A DNA stretch of 64,000 bases, from NCBI GenBank assembly GCA_016714085.1, contig JADJNW010000001.1, positions 434,001 to 498,000 on the forward strand. The letters are read 5' to 3'. Shown in pieces: positions 17,553-24,767 of the stretch. Within the stretch, counting starts at the first letter, position 1. Every line of letters begins with the position of its first letter. Below the pieces are notes generated by a model that worked only from the letters and a program-made list of their open reading frames with translations, was not told the origin of the DNA and did no database searches. The stretch is from Saprospiraceae bacterium (GTDB lineage: Bacteria; Bacteroidota; Bacteroidia; Chitinophagales; Saprospiraceae). The position numbers and the translations under genes were made by a program.

Positions 17553-18608
17553 ATGGGAAATTCCAGAAATAACATACGGCTGCGTTTGCTTTCGTACGGC
17601 GTGATTGCGTATATGCTGATGGCGTTTGCGTGGTGGTCGGTGTTATTATTTACTAAAAACAGGGATGCTTTTTATGCTAAGCGCGACCTGCTGCGCATCG
17701 GTATGATTGCGGAGGGATTGATTGCTGATAATGCTGAATTCTTTGATTCAAAGGCCTATCAAGCATTGGAAAAAAGTTATCGCCGACAAGAATGGATGAT
17801 TCTGGGTGAAGCCTCGGTTTTTGTGTTTAGTTTGATTATAGGCATTTGGCTTATTAATCGAGGATATAATAAAGAAGTAATGGTTGCTAAACAAAGGCGC
17901 AATTTTTTACTTTCTATTACACATGAATTAAAATCTCCGATTGCTTCTATCAAATTGGTATTTGAAACCCTTTTCAAACATGATCTCAAACGGGAACAAT
18001 TAGAAAAATTGACCAAAACAGGCTTGCATGAAACCGACCGATTGTATATGCTGGTGGAAGATTTATTGCTTTCCGCAAAATTGGAAACCGCGTATCAGCC
18101 TAATTTAGAGCTATTTAACCTTTCGGAATTATTACAAGATTTAATTTTAAAATTACAAGCTAAATATCCGACAGCACTTTTTAATTATAAGGAAGAAATT
18201 TATGATGCAACTTTATTAGCCGATAAATCGGGGTTGACCTCGGTAGCGCTGAATCTGTTGGAAAATGCAGTAAAATATTCGTCCGAAGCGCCGATGATTG
18301 ATGTGTGCTTGTTACAACTCAATGGTAATATGCGTTTTGAAGTCGCGGATCAAGGCATTGGCATTGAAGATAAAGAAAAAAAGCAGATATTTGAGAAGTT
18401 CTATCGAGTTGGCAATGAAGATACCCGTAAAACCAAAGGAACCGGGCTGGGTTTGTATATCGTTGAGCAGATTGTGAAAGCGCATGATGGCACGATCGAA
18501 GTGTTAGACAACCAGCCGAAAGGAACGGTCTTTAGAGTGGAATTGCCGATAAAAGGGAACGGGAGAACCGGAGAATGGGAGAATGGGGTGATAAATCGTA
18601 CTTCGTAA
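17553..18608 (+). CDS. Two-component sensor histidine kinase
   Basis: The 351-residue inner-membrane kinase has two membrane segments (about 12-32 and 85-105) flanking a short, about 50-residue periplasmic loop without a recognised sensor domain. The HisKA H-box is FLLSITHELKSPIASIKL near residue 125. The ATPase domain has the N-box (LNLLENAVKYS), G1 (VADQGIGIED) and G2 (GTGLGLYIV) motifs. There is no HAMP domain. The response regulator starts 20 bp downstream, so the two form an operon. The stimulus cannot be inferred; hemL upstream has its own promoter. Confidence 0.9.
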   Translation: MGNSRNNIRLRLLSYGVIAYMLMAFAWWSVLLFTKNRDAFYAKRDLLRIGMIAEGLIADNAEFFDSKAYQALEKSYRRQEWMILGEASVFVFSLIIGIWLINRGYNKEVMVAKQRRNFLLSITHELKSPIASIKLVFETLFKHDLKREQLEKLTKTGLHETDRLYMLVEDLLLSAKLETAYQPNLELFNLSELLQDLILKLQAKYPTALFNYKEEIYDATLLADKSGLTSVALNLLENAVKYSSEAPMIDVCLLQLNGNMRFEVADQGIGIEDKEKKQIFEKFYRVGNEDTRKTKGTGLGLYIVEQIVKAHDGTIEVLDNQPKGTVFRVELPIKGNGRTGEWENGVINRTS

Positions 18609-18628
18609 ATCTTAAATCGTACTTCAAA

Positions 18629-19312
18629 ATGATGCGAATTCTATTGGTCGAAGATGAGGAAAGCTTGCGCGATACCTTAAAGCTTAATCTTGAATTGGAA
18701 AATTATGAGGTGGTGGACACTGCCAATGGCAAAACCGCACTGAAATATATTCAAGAACAGCATTTTGATCTCTTGATACTCGATGTCATGTTGCCGGAAG
18801 TAGATGGCTTTCAAATCGCAGAGCAAGTGCGCTTGACCAATCGCGAAGTGCCTATCTTGATGTTGACTGCCAAAGATGCTTCGATAGATCGCATTACCGG
18901 CTTAAAAAAAGGCGCTGATGATTATCTTACAAAACCTTATGTATTAGAAGAACTCTTATTGCGTATTCAAAATTTGATTAAGCGCACCAGTAAAAAGCCT
19001 GACAACACGCCCGAAATATATGAATTTGGTGGCAACCGGGTCAATTTTGCTACTTATGAAGCCACCGGCGTCAACGGTGAGGTGACACTAACCAAAAAAG
19101 AAGCGATGCTCCTGAAATTATTGATTGATCGTAAGAACGACGTGGTGTCGCGGCAGCAGATTTTACAGTCGGTTTGGGGTTATGATGTCTATCCTTCCAC
19201 CCGCACAATTGATAATTTTATCCTGAGTTTCCGCAAATATTTCGAGCAAGACCCGCACGATCCCAAGTTTTTTCTTTCTATTCGAGGCGTTGGGTATAAA
19301 TTTGTGGGGTGA
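18629..19312 (+). CDS. OmpR-family response regulator
   Basis: This DNA-binding response regulator has a receiver domain (residues 1-115; acidic pocket ED at 7-8, phosphoacceptor D51 in LLILDVMLPEVDG counted from the second Met, conserved K in LTKPYVLEELL). A winged-helix Trans_reg_C domain occupies about 130-227 (RTIDNFILSFRKYF, FLSIRGVGYKFVG). Two adjacent ATGs (18629, 18632) are both plausible; homologues open MxRILLVEDE. It is the partner of the kinase immediately upstream. The 20 bp between them carry the word AATCGTACTTC. Confidence 0.9.
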   Translation: MMRILLVEDEESLRDTLKLNLELENYEVVDTANGKTALKYIQEQHFDLLILDVMLPEVDGFQIAEQVRLTNREVPILMLTAKDASIDRITGLKKGADDYLTKPYVLEELLLRIQNLIKRTSKKPDNTPEIYEFGGNRVNFATYEATGVNGEVTLTKKEAMLLKLLIDRKNDVVSRQQILQSVWGYDVYPSTRTIDNFILSFRKYFEQDPHDPKFFLSIRGVGYKFVG

Positions 19313-19414
19313 GGTATATTTTATTTATTGAAAGCGAAATAAAGCGAACGTTTTGATCAAATATTGCATTTATAATAAAGTACCTTTAAATTTCATTACT
19401 AAAACTTGTCTTTG

Positions 19415-19648
19415 ATGGCAATAGAATTAAAAACACCATTAACAAATGTCCAATTGGAGCTCTTAAAACTCTTCGCCAGAGAAGTACCAGAAGAAGAGTT
19501 ATTGGAAATCAAGCGCTTATTGGTAAAATACTTTGCACAACGGGCAACGAAAAAAGCAAACGAAGTATGGGATGCGAATGAATGGACAGATGAGGACGCC
19601 CAGCGATTGCTTTATCTGCACGAACGAACGCCTTACAAAAGTAAGTAA
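19415..19648 (+). CDS. Antitoxin-like small protein of a PIN toxin-antitoxin pair
   Basis: This 77-residue helical, charged protein starts MAIELKTPLTNVQLELLKLF. The segment VPEEELLEIKRLLVKYFA and the C-terminal WTDEDAQRLLYLHERTPY are typical of Bacteroidota antitoxin-like proteins encoded immediately before PIN-domain toxins. The ATG at 19415 was preferred to a TTG three codons upstream. The toxin gene begins 6 bp after the stop, so translation is probably coupled. The N-terminus would be expected to bind DNA and autoregulate; no operator is obvious. Confidence 0.7.
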   Translation: MAIELKTPLTNVQLELLKLFAREVPEEELLEIKRLLVKYFAQRATKKANEVWDANEWTDEDAQRLLYLHERTPYKSK

Positions 19649-19654
19649 TTTGAT

Positions 19655-20068
19655 ATGAATATCGTTCTGGATACCAGCGTTTTACTTGTTTCTGTTTCTA
19701 ATCGTTCTCCTTTTTACTGGATATTTGATTATTTTGTCAATGAGCAATTTGTCCTCTACGCTACTACCGATATTTTGCTGGAATATGAAGAAGTCATTGC
19801 GCGACACATGGGGAAGGAAGTTGCTTTGGATGTCATGCAAACTATCGAAAATGCGCCTAATTTTGAAAAAGTGAATCTCTATTTTAAATGGGATTTGATA
19901 AAAGCTGACCCTGACGACAACAAGTTTGTGGATTGCGCCATAGCAGCAAATGCTGCTTACTTAGTCTCAGAAGATGGGCATTTTAAAATTCTAAAGCAAA
20001 TTGACTTCCCGAAAGTGGAGGTACTTGGGGTAAATGAATTCAAAAAATTGTTGAATCCAACTTCTTGA
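19655..20068 (+). CDS. PIN-domain toxin component (VapC-like, TIGR00305 type)
   Basis: The 137-residue PIN-domain protein is a predicted Mg-dependent endoribonuclease toxin. Acidic residues of the active site are visible: D6 in MNIVLDTSVLL, E in LLEYEEVI near 48, and the DPDDNKFVDCAIAANA block near 88-103, followed by LVSEDGHF. This arrangement fits the putative toxin component of PIN-family toxin-antitoxin systems. Its neighbour just upstream is the matching antitoxin-like gene. A second, unrelated PIN pair lies at 61.1 kb. Confidence 0.85.
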   Translation: MNIVLDTSVLLVSVSNRSPFYWIFDYFVNEQFVLYATTDILLEYEEVIARHMGKEVALDVMQTIENAPNFEKVNLYFKWDLIKADPDDNKFVDCAIAANAAYLVSEDGHFKILKQIDFPKVEVLGVNEFKKLLNPTS

Positions 20069-20159
20069 TAAAGCAACTTTCCTATTTTTTCTTGTCTTTT
20101 CTTTTAAGTGCCTGGCACTGAATGGGGTTTTATTATATCAAATCTAAAAATCACCTATA

Positions 20160-20624
20160 ATGAAAAAACGGAGTTTACTCTTGTTAGTTGCTGCATTGGT
20201 GGCAGTTTTTGCAATTTTTAAAGCTGATCGTTATGAAGATTCTGCATTGGAAAAAGAAAAAGAGGCCGTAGAAACCGCGGTGCTTGATTATGTAGAGGCA
20301 TTATACCAAGTGGATTCGATGCGTATTCACAACAGTGTGCATAAAGAATTGCGAAAACGCGGATATTATTTGAATAATGGGAATTATCAGCAAGCGGATA
20401 TGAGCTTTGCGCAATTGTCGAGTCTCGCCAGCCGCTGGAATAAAGATGGCAAACGCGCTAATGAAAAATCGCCTAAAGAAATTGTGATATTCGATATTTT
20501 GGACAAAACGGCTTCCGCCAAACTAACCGCCGAATGGGGTGTGGGCTATTTTCACTTAGTCAAGTTAGATGATAAGTGGTACATTATGAACGTGTTGTGG
20601 CAATCGCCGCCGCCAAAGGGCTAA
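20160..20624 (+). CDS. NTF2-like / lumazine-binding-like (PF12893 type) exported protein
   Basis: This 154-residue protein has an N-terminal signal or membrane anchor (about 5-20) and one NTF2-like domain. The opening EAVETAVLDYVEALYQVDSM and the end HLVKLDDKWYIMNVLWQ are typical of the putative lumazine-binding family (Lumazine_bd_2). Such proteins are small exported cone-shaped domains of mostly unknown ligand. It stands alone; a 14-bp perfect stem-loop follows and separates it from the convergent fatty acid hydroxylase gene. Confidence 0.75.
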   Translation: MKKRSLLLLVAALVAVFAIFKADRYEDSALEKEKEAVETAVLDYVEALYQVDSMRIHNSVHKELRKRGYYLNNGNYQQADMSFAQLSSLASRWNKDGKRANEKSPKEIVIFDILDKTASAKLTAEWGVGYFHLVKLDDKWYIMNVLWQSPPPKG

Positions 20625-20635
20625 GGAAAGAAGAT

Positions 20636-20681
20636 TGAAATGTGAGATAAGTATTTTTAAAATTTCATATCTCACATTTCA
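20636..20681. terminator. Bidirectional stem-loop between convergent genes
   Basis: TGAAATGTGAGATA (20636-20649) and TATCTCACATTTCA (20668-20681) form a perfect 14-bp stem between convergent genes. Runs of T and A in the loop and flank make termination plausible. Confidence 0.6.
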
Positions 20682-20693
20682 TAATTTCATATT

Positions 20694-21359
20694 TCAATGG
20701 GCTTTCACTTCCACACTGGTTTTCTTCTTTTCATTCTTCGGAATCGTACCAAATACATAATCCCAAATCGGAGAAGACACACCAAATAAAATTTCATCTT
20801 CGCTATAATGATGAATAGCGTGATTCACCCAAAGTGCTTTCAAAAAGTTATTGGGTGCGCGGAAAATATGCACGCTGTAATGCACCAATAAATACATGGC
20901 GTAGCCCACCATAAAGCCCGCCAGGAATGCAAATGCGTACTTGCCCAGGAACAAACGAAAAATCAACAGCAAAATCGTCGCTACCAGTACACTCGCCACT
21001 GGCGGCAAAGCCAGGCGTTGCTTATCTTTCGGATAATCGTGGTGAATGCCATGCACCGTGTAGCAAAATTTCTGGCGCGATTCGGAAGCGTGCTCCCCAG
21101 GATGGTAAGCAAAGCGATGTACTATATATTCTACCAAAGTAAAGAAAAGCGTACCGCCAAAAAATAGCGCAACTACCTGACTATTAGATAGTTCTGTAAC
21201 TAATTTCGTATAATACAACAATCCGGCAGCATATAAAAAAAACAAGGATACCGGAATAGAAATGTGTGAACGGGTCAGTTTGTCCAACCACTTGTTTTTG
21301 AATAAGGGTATCGAAATATTGTCATTAGATACATACCCTCTCTTGCCATTGTAAGCCAT
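20694..21359 (-). CDS. Fatty acid hydroxylase / sterol desaturase family membrane protein
   Basis: The 221-residue integral membrane protein has the di-iron histidine clusters of the fatty acid hydroxylase family: HRFAYH near 85, HGIHHDYP near 103, HYSVH near 158 and NHAIHHY near 178. Four or so membrane segments are visible (about 35-55, 62-80, 120-135, 140-158). The short form resembles FA2H-like 2-hydroxylases that act on sphingolipid acyl chains, and sphingolipids are common in Bacteroidota; the substrate is inference. It lies 176 bp downstream of the cystathionine beta-synthase gene in the same orientation. Confidence 0.85.
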   Translation of the reverse strand: MAYNGKRGYVSNDNISIPLFKNKWLDKLTRSHISIPVSLFFLYAAGLLYYTKLVTELSNSQVVALFFGGTLFFTLVEYIVHRFAYHPGEHASESRQKFCYTVHGIHHDYPKDKQRLALPPVASVLVATILLLIFRLFLGKYAFAFLAGFMVGYAMYLLVHYSVHIFRAPNNFLKALWVNHAIHHYSEDEILFGVSSPIWDYVFGTIPKNEKKKTSVEVKAH

Positions 21360-21438
21360 GACGAATCAAAGTTTTTAATTTTAAATAAAAAAATTTTAAA
21401 AACGAGTGGTTCAATCATTAAAATTATTGACCATTTAT

Positions 21439-21462
21439 TATGCCATCGGCATCCCTTCGGGA
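21439..21462 (+). repeat. REP-like palindromic word, copy 1
   Basis: A 24-bp word with TATGCCATCGGCAT followed by CCCTTCGGGA, flanked by CCATTTAT and CATTTACCATT. A closely similar 24-bp word lies at 32112-32135, also flanked by repeated CATTTTACATTTT. Both are intergenic. Confidence 0.6.
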
Positions 21463-21535
21463 TTGGTCATTTACCATTGAATATAAAATTTTAAAAATAT
21501 AAATAATTCAAAATCAATTGATTAACGTATTCATA

Positions 21536-22607
21536 TCAAGAAATACTAAAATTTTTCAAATACCGACGATACTTGCGTACATAAGATTTGTAAATACGTT
21601 TGAAATTATCGTACTGCGAAGTGGGATGCTGCACACCCAAAAATCCTTGCAGACGCATCCAATCGTCGTTGTAAATCTTGCCAATGTAACGGCTGCCGTG
21701 ATCGGGCATAAGCGCCACCACTACATCGCCGGGCTTCAGTTGCTCTTTTATTTGGAACACCGCCTGCATCGACGAACCACTCGAATAGCCTACCAATAAG
21801 CCTTCTTTCTTAGCCAATTGGCGCGCGCGGTGCGCACTGCTGCGGTCGGTTACCTTTACAAATTCATCGATCAAATCGAAGCCACATTATCAGGAATAAT
21901 CGTTTTGCCCAAGCCTTCTACTTTCCAGGAATGGATTTCTGTTTTATCAAAAACGCCCGTTTCCCAATACTTCTTGAGTACCGAGCCATAAGCATCCACG
22001 CCAATAATCTGAATATCAGGATTTTGCTCTTTCAAATAGCGCGCCGTACCCGAGAGCGTGCCGCCTGTGCCTACACAACAGACGTAATGCGTGATCTTAC
22101 CTTCGGTTTGCTTCCAAATCTCAGCCCAGTAGTATGATAATGCGCATCGGAATTATCGAGATTGAAATTTTGACCTAAATAATAAGAATTCGGAATTTTT
22201 CTTGCCAATTCCTCGGCGCGAGAGTAATAAGAGCGTGGGTCATCCGCTTCTGCATCAGCAGGGCAAACAATTACCTCGGCGCCCATCGAGCGCAATAACA
22301 TAATTTTCTCTTGCGAGGATTTACTCGTCACCGTCAACACACAGTTATAGCCTTTGAGTGCGCAAACCATTGCCATGCTAAAGCCCGTGTTGCCTGAAGT
22401 AGCTTCCACCACTGTGCCACCGCGTTTGAGTTTACCTTCGCGTTCGGCTTTTTCAATCATATACAGCGCAATGCGATCTTTAGCAGAATGCCCGGGATTG
22501 TAGGATTCTACCTTCGCTAAAACGGTAGCGGGAATGTCTTTACAAATGCTGTTGAGCTTGATGAGCGGCGTATTGCCAATCGTTTCCAGAACATTTTGAT
22601 AGTACAT
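21536..22607 (-). CDS. Cystathionine beta-synthase / cysteine synthase family protein; frameshifted
   Basis: This PLP enzyme of the cysteine synthase/CBS superfamily starts MYYQNVLETIGNTPLIKL, with the PLP lysine K43 in GHSAKDRI and the VEATSGNTGFSMA loop near 65. The frame breaks twice. Near 22124 one C is lost, hiding HTTGPEIWKQTEGK. Near 21880 one T is lost, hiding NVAFDLIDEF. Corrected, the protein is about 358 aa and continues with LLVGYSSGSS. It has no C-terminal CBS-domain pair, unlike many Bacteroidota relatives, ending soon after NDDWMRLQGFLG. It may form cystathionine or cysteine. It has a structured leader and its own promoter. Confidence 0.85.
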
Positions 22608-22766
22608 AGATGCTTCCGGCTTTGTTTAACTAATGTTTCTTGCAGTAAGGAATCAGACGCTAAGATTCCGATCATGGTCGCAGCACCGGCCAAATAATCC
22701 GCTTTCGGACAAAAGCCTTGATTTTGCTGCCAATTGGGAGTATATTTTTAATAAACAGACTTGAGT
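22608..22766 (-). promoter_or_regulatory. Structured leader of the cystathionine beta-synthase gene (candidate cis-regulatory RNA)
   Basis: Between the predicted start of transcription (about 22766) and the ATG (22607), nested helices can form on the minus strand: 22730-22725 with 22685-22680 (GCAGCA/TGCTGC), 22717-22715 with 22690-22688 (GGC/GCC) and 22709-22706 with 22701-22698 (TCCG/CGGA). A separate hairpin pairs 22669-22664 with 22654-22649 (GGAATC/GATTCC). The fold matches no riboswitch class I can name with confidence. The same bases also read as an open peptide frame of about 45 codons, so coding remains an alternative. Confidence 0.4.
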
Positions 22767-22772
22767 CAAAGG

Positions 22773-22780
22773 CAAAGATA
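22773..22780 (-). promoter_or_regulatory. TAnnTTTG -7 box for the cystathionine beta-synthase gene
   Basis: TATCTTTG on the minus strand matches the Bacteroidota -7 consensus. A TTG lies about 24 bp upstream, slightly far. It implies a leader of about 160 bases. The rest of 22781-23023 holds only AT-rich promoter sequence for the divergent Nudix gene. Confidence 0.5.
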
Positions 22781-23023
22781 TAAAAAACTCGTCAGAGATT
22801 TGTTCAAGTAATGATTGTTTACATCTCAATCGCTTGACTTTTTCATTGCCGTGCTGTACCTTCGATGCCCGTTTGTCGTCACAAATCGAAAATTCATTTG
22901 GTTAAAAAAACTTTACATAAAACTAATATAACATTTTTGCTTTTTATATAAAATATTCCTTAAATACACTTTGAAACGTAAAATTTGGAAAGATTCAAAA
23001 AAAAATTCAATCTAAATAATCCT

Positions 23024-23482
23024 ATGCCCGATTTTAAAAAAGACATGAAAGTTTCACTAAAAGTGCGGCTTATTCTATACCATCGGGGACAAATACTCTT
23101 GTTGAAACAGACCAAACCCAATGGTGGCAATTATACGTTGGTAGGTGGCAATATCGAAAATGGCGAAGCTGCCCGACAATGTCTCATCCGAGAAGCTTAC
23201 GAAGAAGCAGGTATCGTATTGAAAGAGAAGGACTTGCAATTGGTGCACGTATTGCAGAAGGTAAAAAACGGCGAGCAACGTATGGTGCTGTATTTCAAGG
23301 CTTATCGCTGGGAAGGCGAGCTCAAGGCACGAGAAACGCATAAATTCAAAGAAGCGGAGTGGTTTCACCTCGATGAGCTTCCCAAAAATCTGACAGATAC
23401 CATTCGACAAGTACTTGAAGAATATCGCCAGGGCAATCTCTTTTCAGAGATCCCTTTTAAGGCAAAAATGCCATTAAAATAA
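23024..23482 (+). CDS. Nudix hydrolase
   Basis: This 152-residue cytoplasmic Nudix hydrolase has the complete box GG-N-IENGE...REAYEEAGI (about residues 43-65), with the metal-binding EAYEE helix intact. It opens with SLKVRLILYHRGQILLLKQ, a usual first strand. The substrate, probably a nucleoside diphosphate derivative, cannot be named. The ATG at 23024 was chosen; an upstream TTG (22985) would add a lysine- and asparagine-rich stretch that is not family-like. A strong bidirectional terminator follows. Confidence 0.88.
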   Translation: MPDFKKDMKVSLKVRLILYHRGQILLLKQTKPNGGNYTLVGGNIENGEAARQCLIREAYEEAGIVLKEKDLQLVHVLQKVKNGEQRMVLYFKAYRWEGELKARETHKFKEAEWFHLDELPKNLTDTIRQVLEEYRQGNLFSEIPFKAKMPLK

Positions 23483-23486
23483 ATAA

Positions 23487-23518
23487 CAAAAGCCCAGGGT
23501 TTAATCCTTGGGCTTTTG
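23487..23518. terminator. Bidirectional rho-independent terminator
   Basis: CAAAAGCCCAGGG and CCTTGGGCTTTTG form a stem with a short loop and A/T tracts on both sides, placed between the convergent Nudix and Cys-rich protein genes. Confidence 0.85.
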
Positions 23519-23543
23519 AGCAGAACAAATAAAACTGTTCTGT

Positions 23544-23987
23544 TTATGGTTTAACCGTTCTTCCTGTATTTGCTGCAAAAGTAGCTTTCGCCAATTCTGT
23601 TTTTTGAGTCGCCAAAATGCAAGCAGCTTTCTGAGCGGCGTTACAATTAGGAGCTTTATTGCTTACCAGCATTGCGCTGCTTGAGCCATAGTATTTGCTG
23701 CTGCAAGCTGCGGTGGACTTCACGCAAGAGGTTTTTCCAGTATTTGCACTCACAAACTGTCCTGTTCTTGTACAATATTCTACTGAAGTATAACTTACTT
23801 TACCTGTTAAATCGGATACGCTCTTTTTGAAATAATCCACTTCTCCGGTGCTGTGATTTACTTTTTGTACAATACTGGCATCCATAGTAGCAGCTCTGGC
23901 TGCGGCACTTTTTGCACAGCCTTGTGCCTGCACATCTACAATTGAAACGGTACCCAAAACAGCTAAGAGTAGAAAAAATCGCTTCAT
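23544..23987 (-). CDS. Small secreted cysteine-rich protein of unknown function
   Basis: The 147-residue protein has a clear signal peptide (MKRFFLLLAVLGTVSIVDVQAQG, cut after AQA/AQG). The mature part is rich in Ala, Ser, Thr and Lys and carries about seven cysteines, including the pairs CVKSTAAC and CNAAQKAAC. Disulphide bonding in the periplasm or outside the cell is likely. No known domain is recognised. The start at 23987 was chosen because the signal peptide begins there. TACCTTG, a near match to the -7 box, lies upstream. Confidence 0.65.
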   Translation of the reverse strand: MKRFFLLLAVLGTVSIVDVQAQGCAKSAAARAATMDASIVQKVNHSTGEVDYFKKSVSDLTGKVSYTSVEYCTRTGQFVSANTGKTSCVKSTAACSSKYYGSSSAMLVSNKAPNCNAAQKAACILATQKTELAKATFAANTGRTVKP

Positions 23988-24272
23988 ATTTTTGTATTTT
24001 TTTATTTGGACAGAGAATAGGCTACAACACAAGGCAAGGTAGTAAAGAATTTTGGAAAAAAGTGTTATCGAAAAATTAACGTTTTCTTAAAAAGCTGTTA
24101 TTACTACCGCTCCCCTCCAAAAAACTACCATTCTCGATTACTCGTCGGATATTTTGCAAAATAAGCATCTCAAGTGTATTTTGTTGCCAATTTTCCTAAC
24201 TTTCCAGCCAAATAATAGCCTGTCAACTTTGGTTCGCATTTGCAATATTTTTAATATAAAACCTTCATTCAG

Positions 24273-24718
24273 ATGAAAACCAACTTTCAAACCTTGCTTT
24301 TTGGCTTGCTGATAACTGCATTCGGTTGCAAAAGTCAGCATTATACTCCCGAGAATCTACCAACGCACCAACTCGTTTTCGGCGATGGCGGTGGCTTCAC
24401 AGGGGCAACAACCGAGTATATTTTGCTCGAAAACGGACAAGTTTTTAAAAGATACAGTTTGGATAAAAGCACCCTGGAAATGGGAACTGTAAAAAACGCC
24501 TTGCTAAAGACATGATAAAAACGGCGCAAGCATTACAGCTTGAAAATCTGGATATTAAGCAGCCAGGAAATCTATATTATTTCCTTCGCTACAAAAACGG
24601 AGACCAGGAGCATCAAATCACCTGGGGCAGTGAATCGTATCAAATAGATGAAAAAATTGCTACATTTTACAAGGATTTGACGGCGATGATAAAAGAAGTA
24701 TCCGCACCGAAAAAATAG
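24273..24718 (+). CDS. Small lipoprotein-like protein; frameshifted
   Basis: The first frame (24273-24515) encodes a signal sequence ending LLITAFGCKS, a likely lipobox, then LVFGDGGGFTGATTEYILLENG. The second (24512-24718) continues with MIKTAQALQLENLDIKQPGNLYYFLRYKNG. Adding one A to the AAA run at 24506-24508 joins them as ALLKDMIKTAQAL. The corrected protein is about 148 aa and resembles a small Bacteroidota family with a conserved FGxGGGFTG motif and PGNxYYF segment. The role is unknown. It sits just upstream of the M4 peptidase on the same strand. Confidence 0.65.
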
Positions 24719-24767
24719 ACTCTTTATGAACAAAAGATTTATTGATTAAAAACAAAAACCAAAAAAG

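Noticed and set aside
22608..22766. Known SAM-I, SAH or cobalamin riboswitch
   Set aside because: A few bases resemble parts of S-adenosyl-type aptamers, but the order of helices and conserved loops does not match any class I know.
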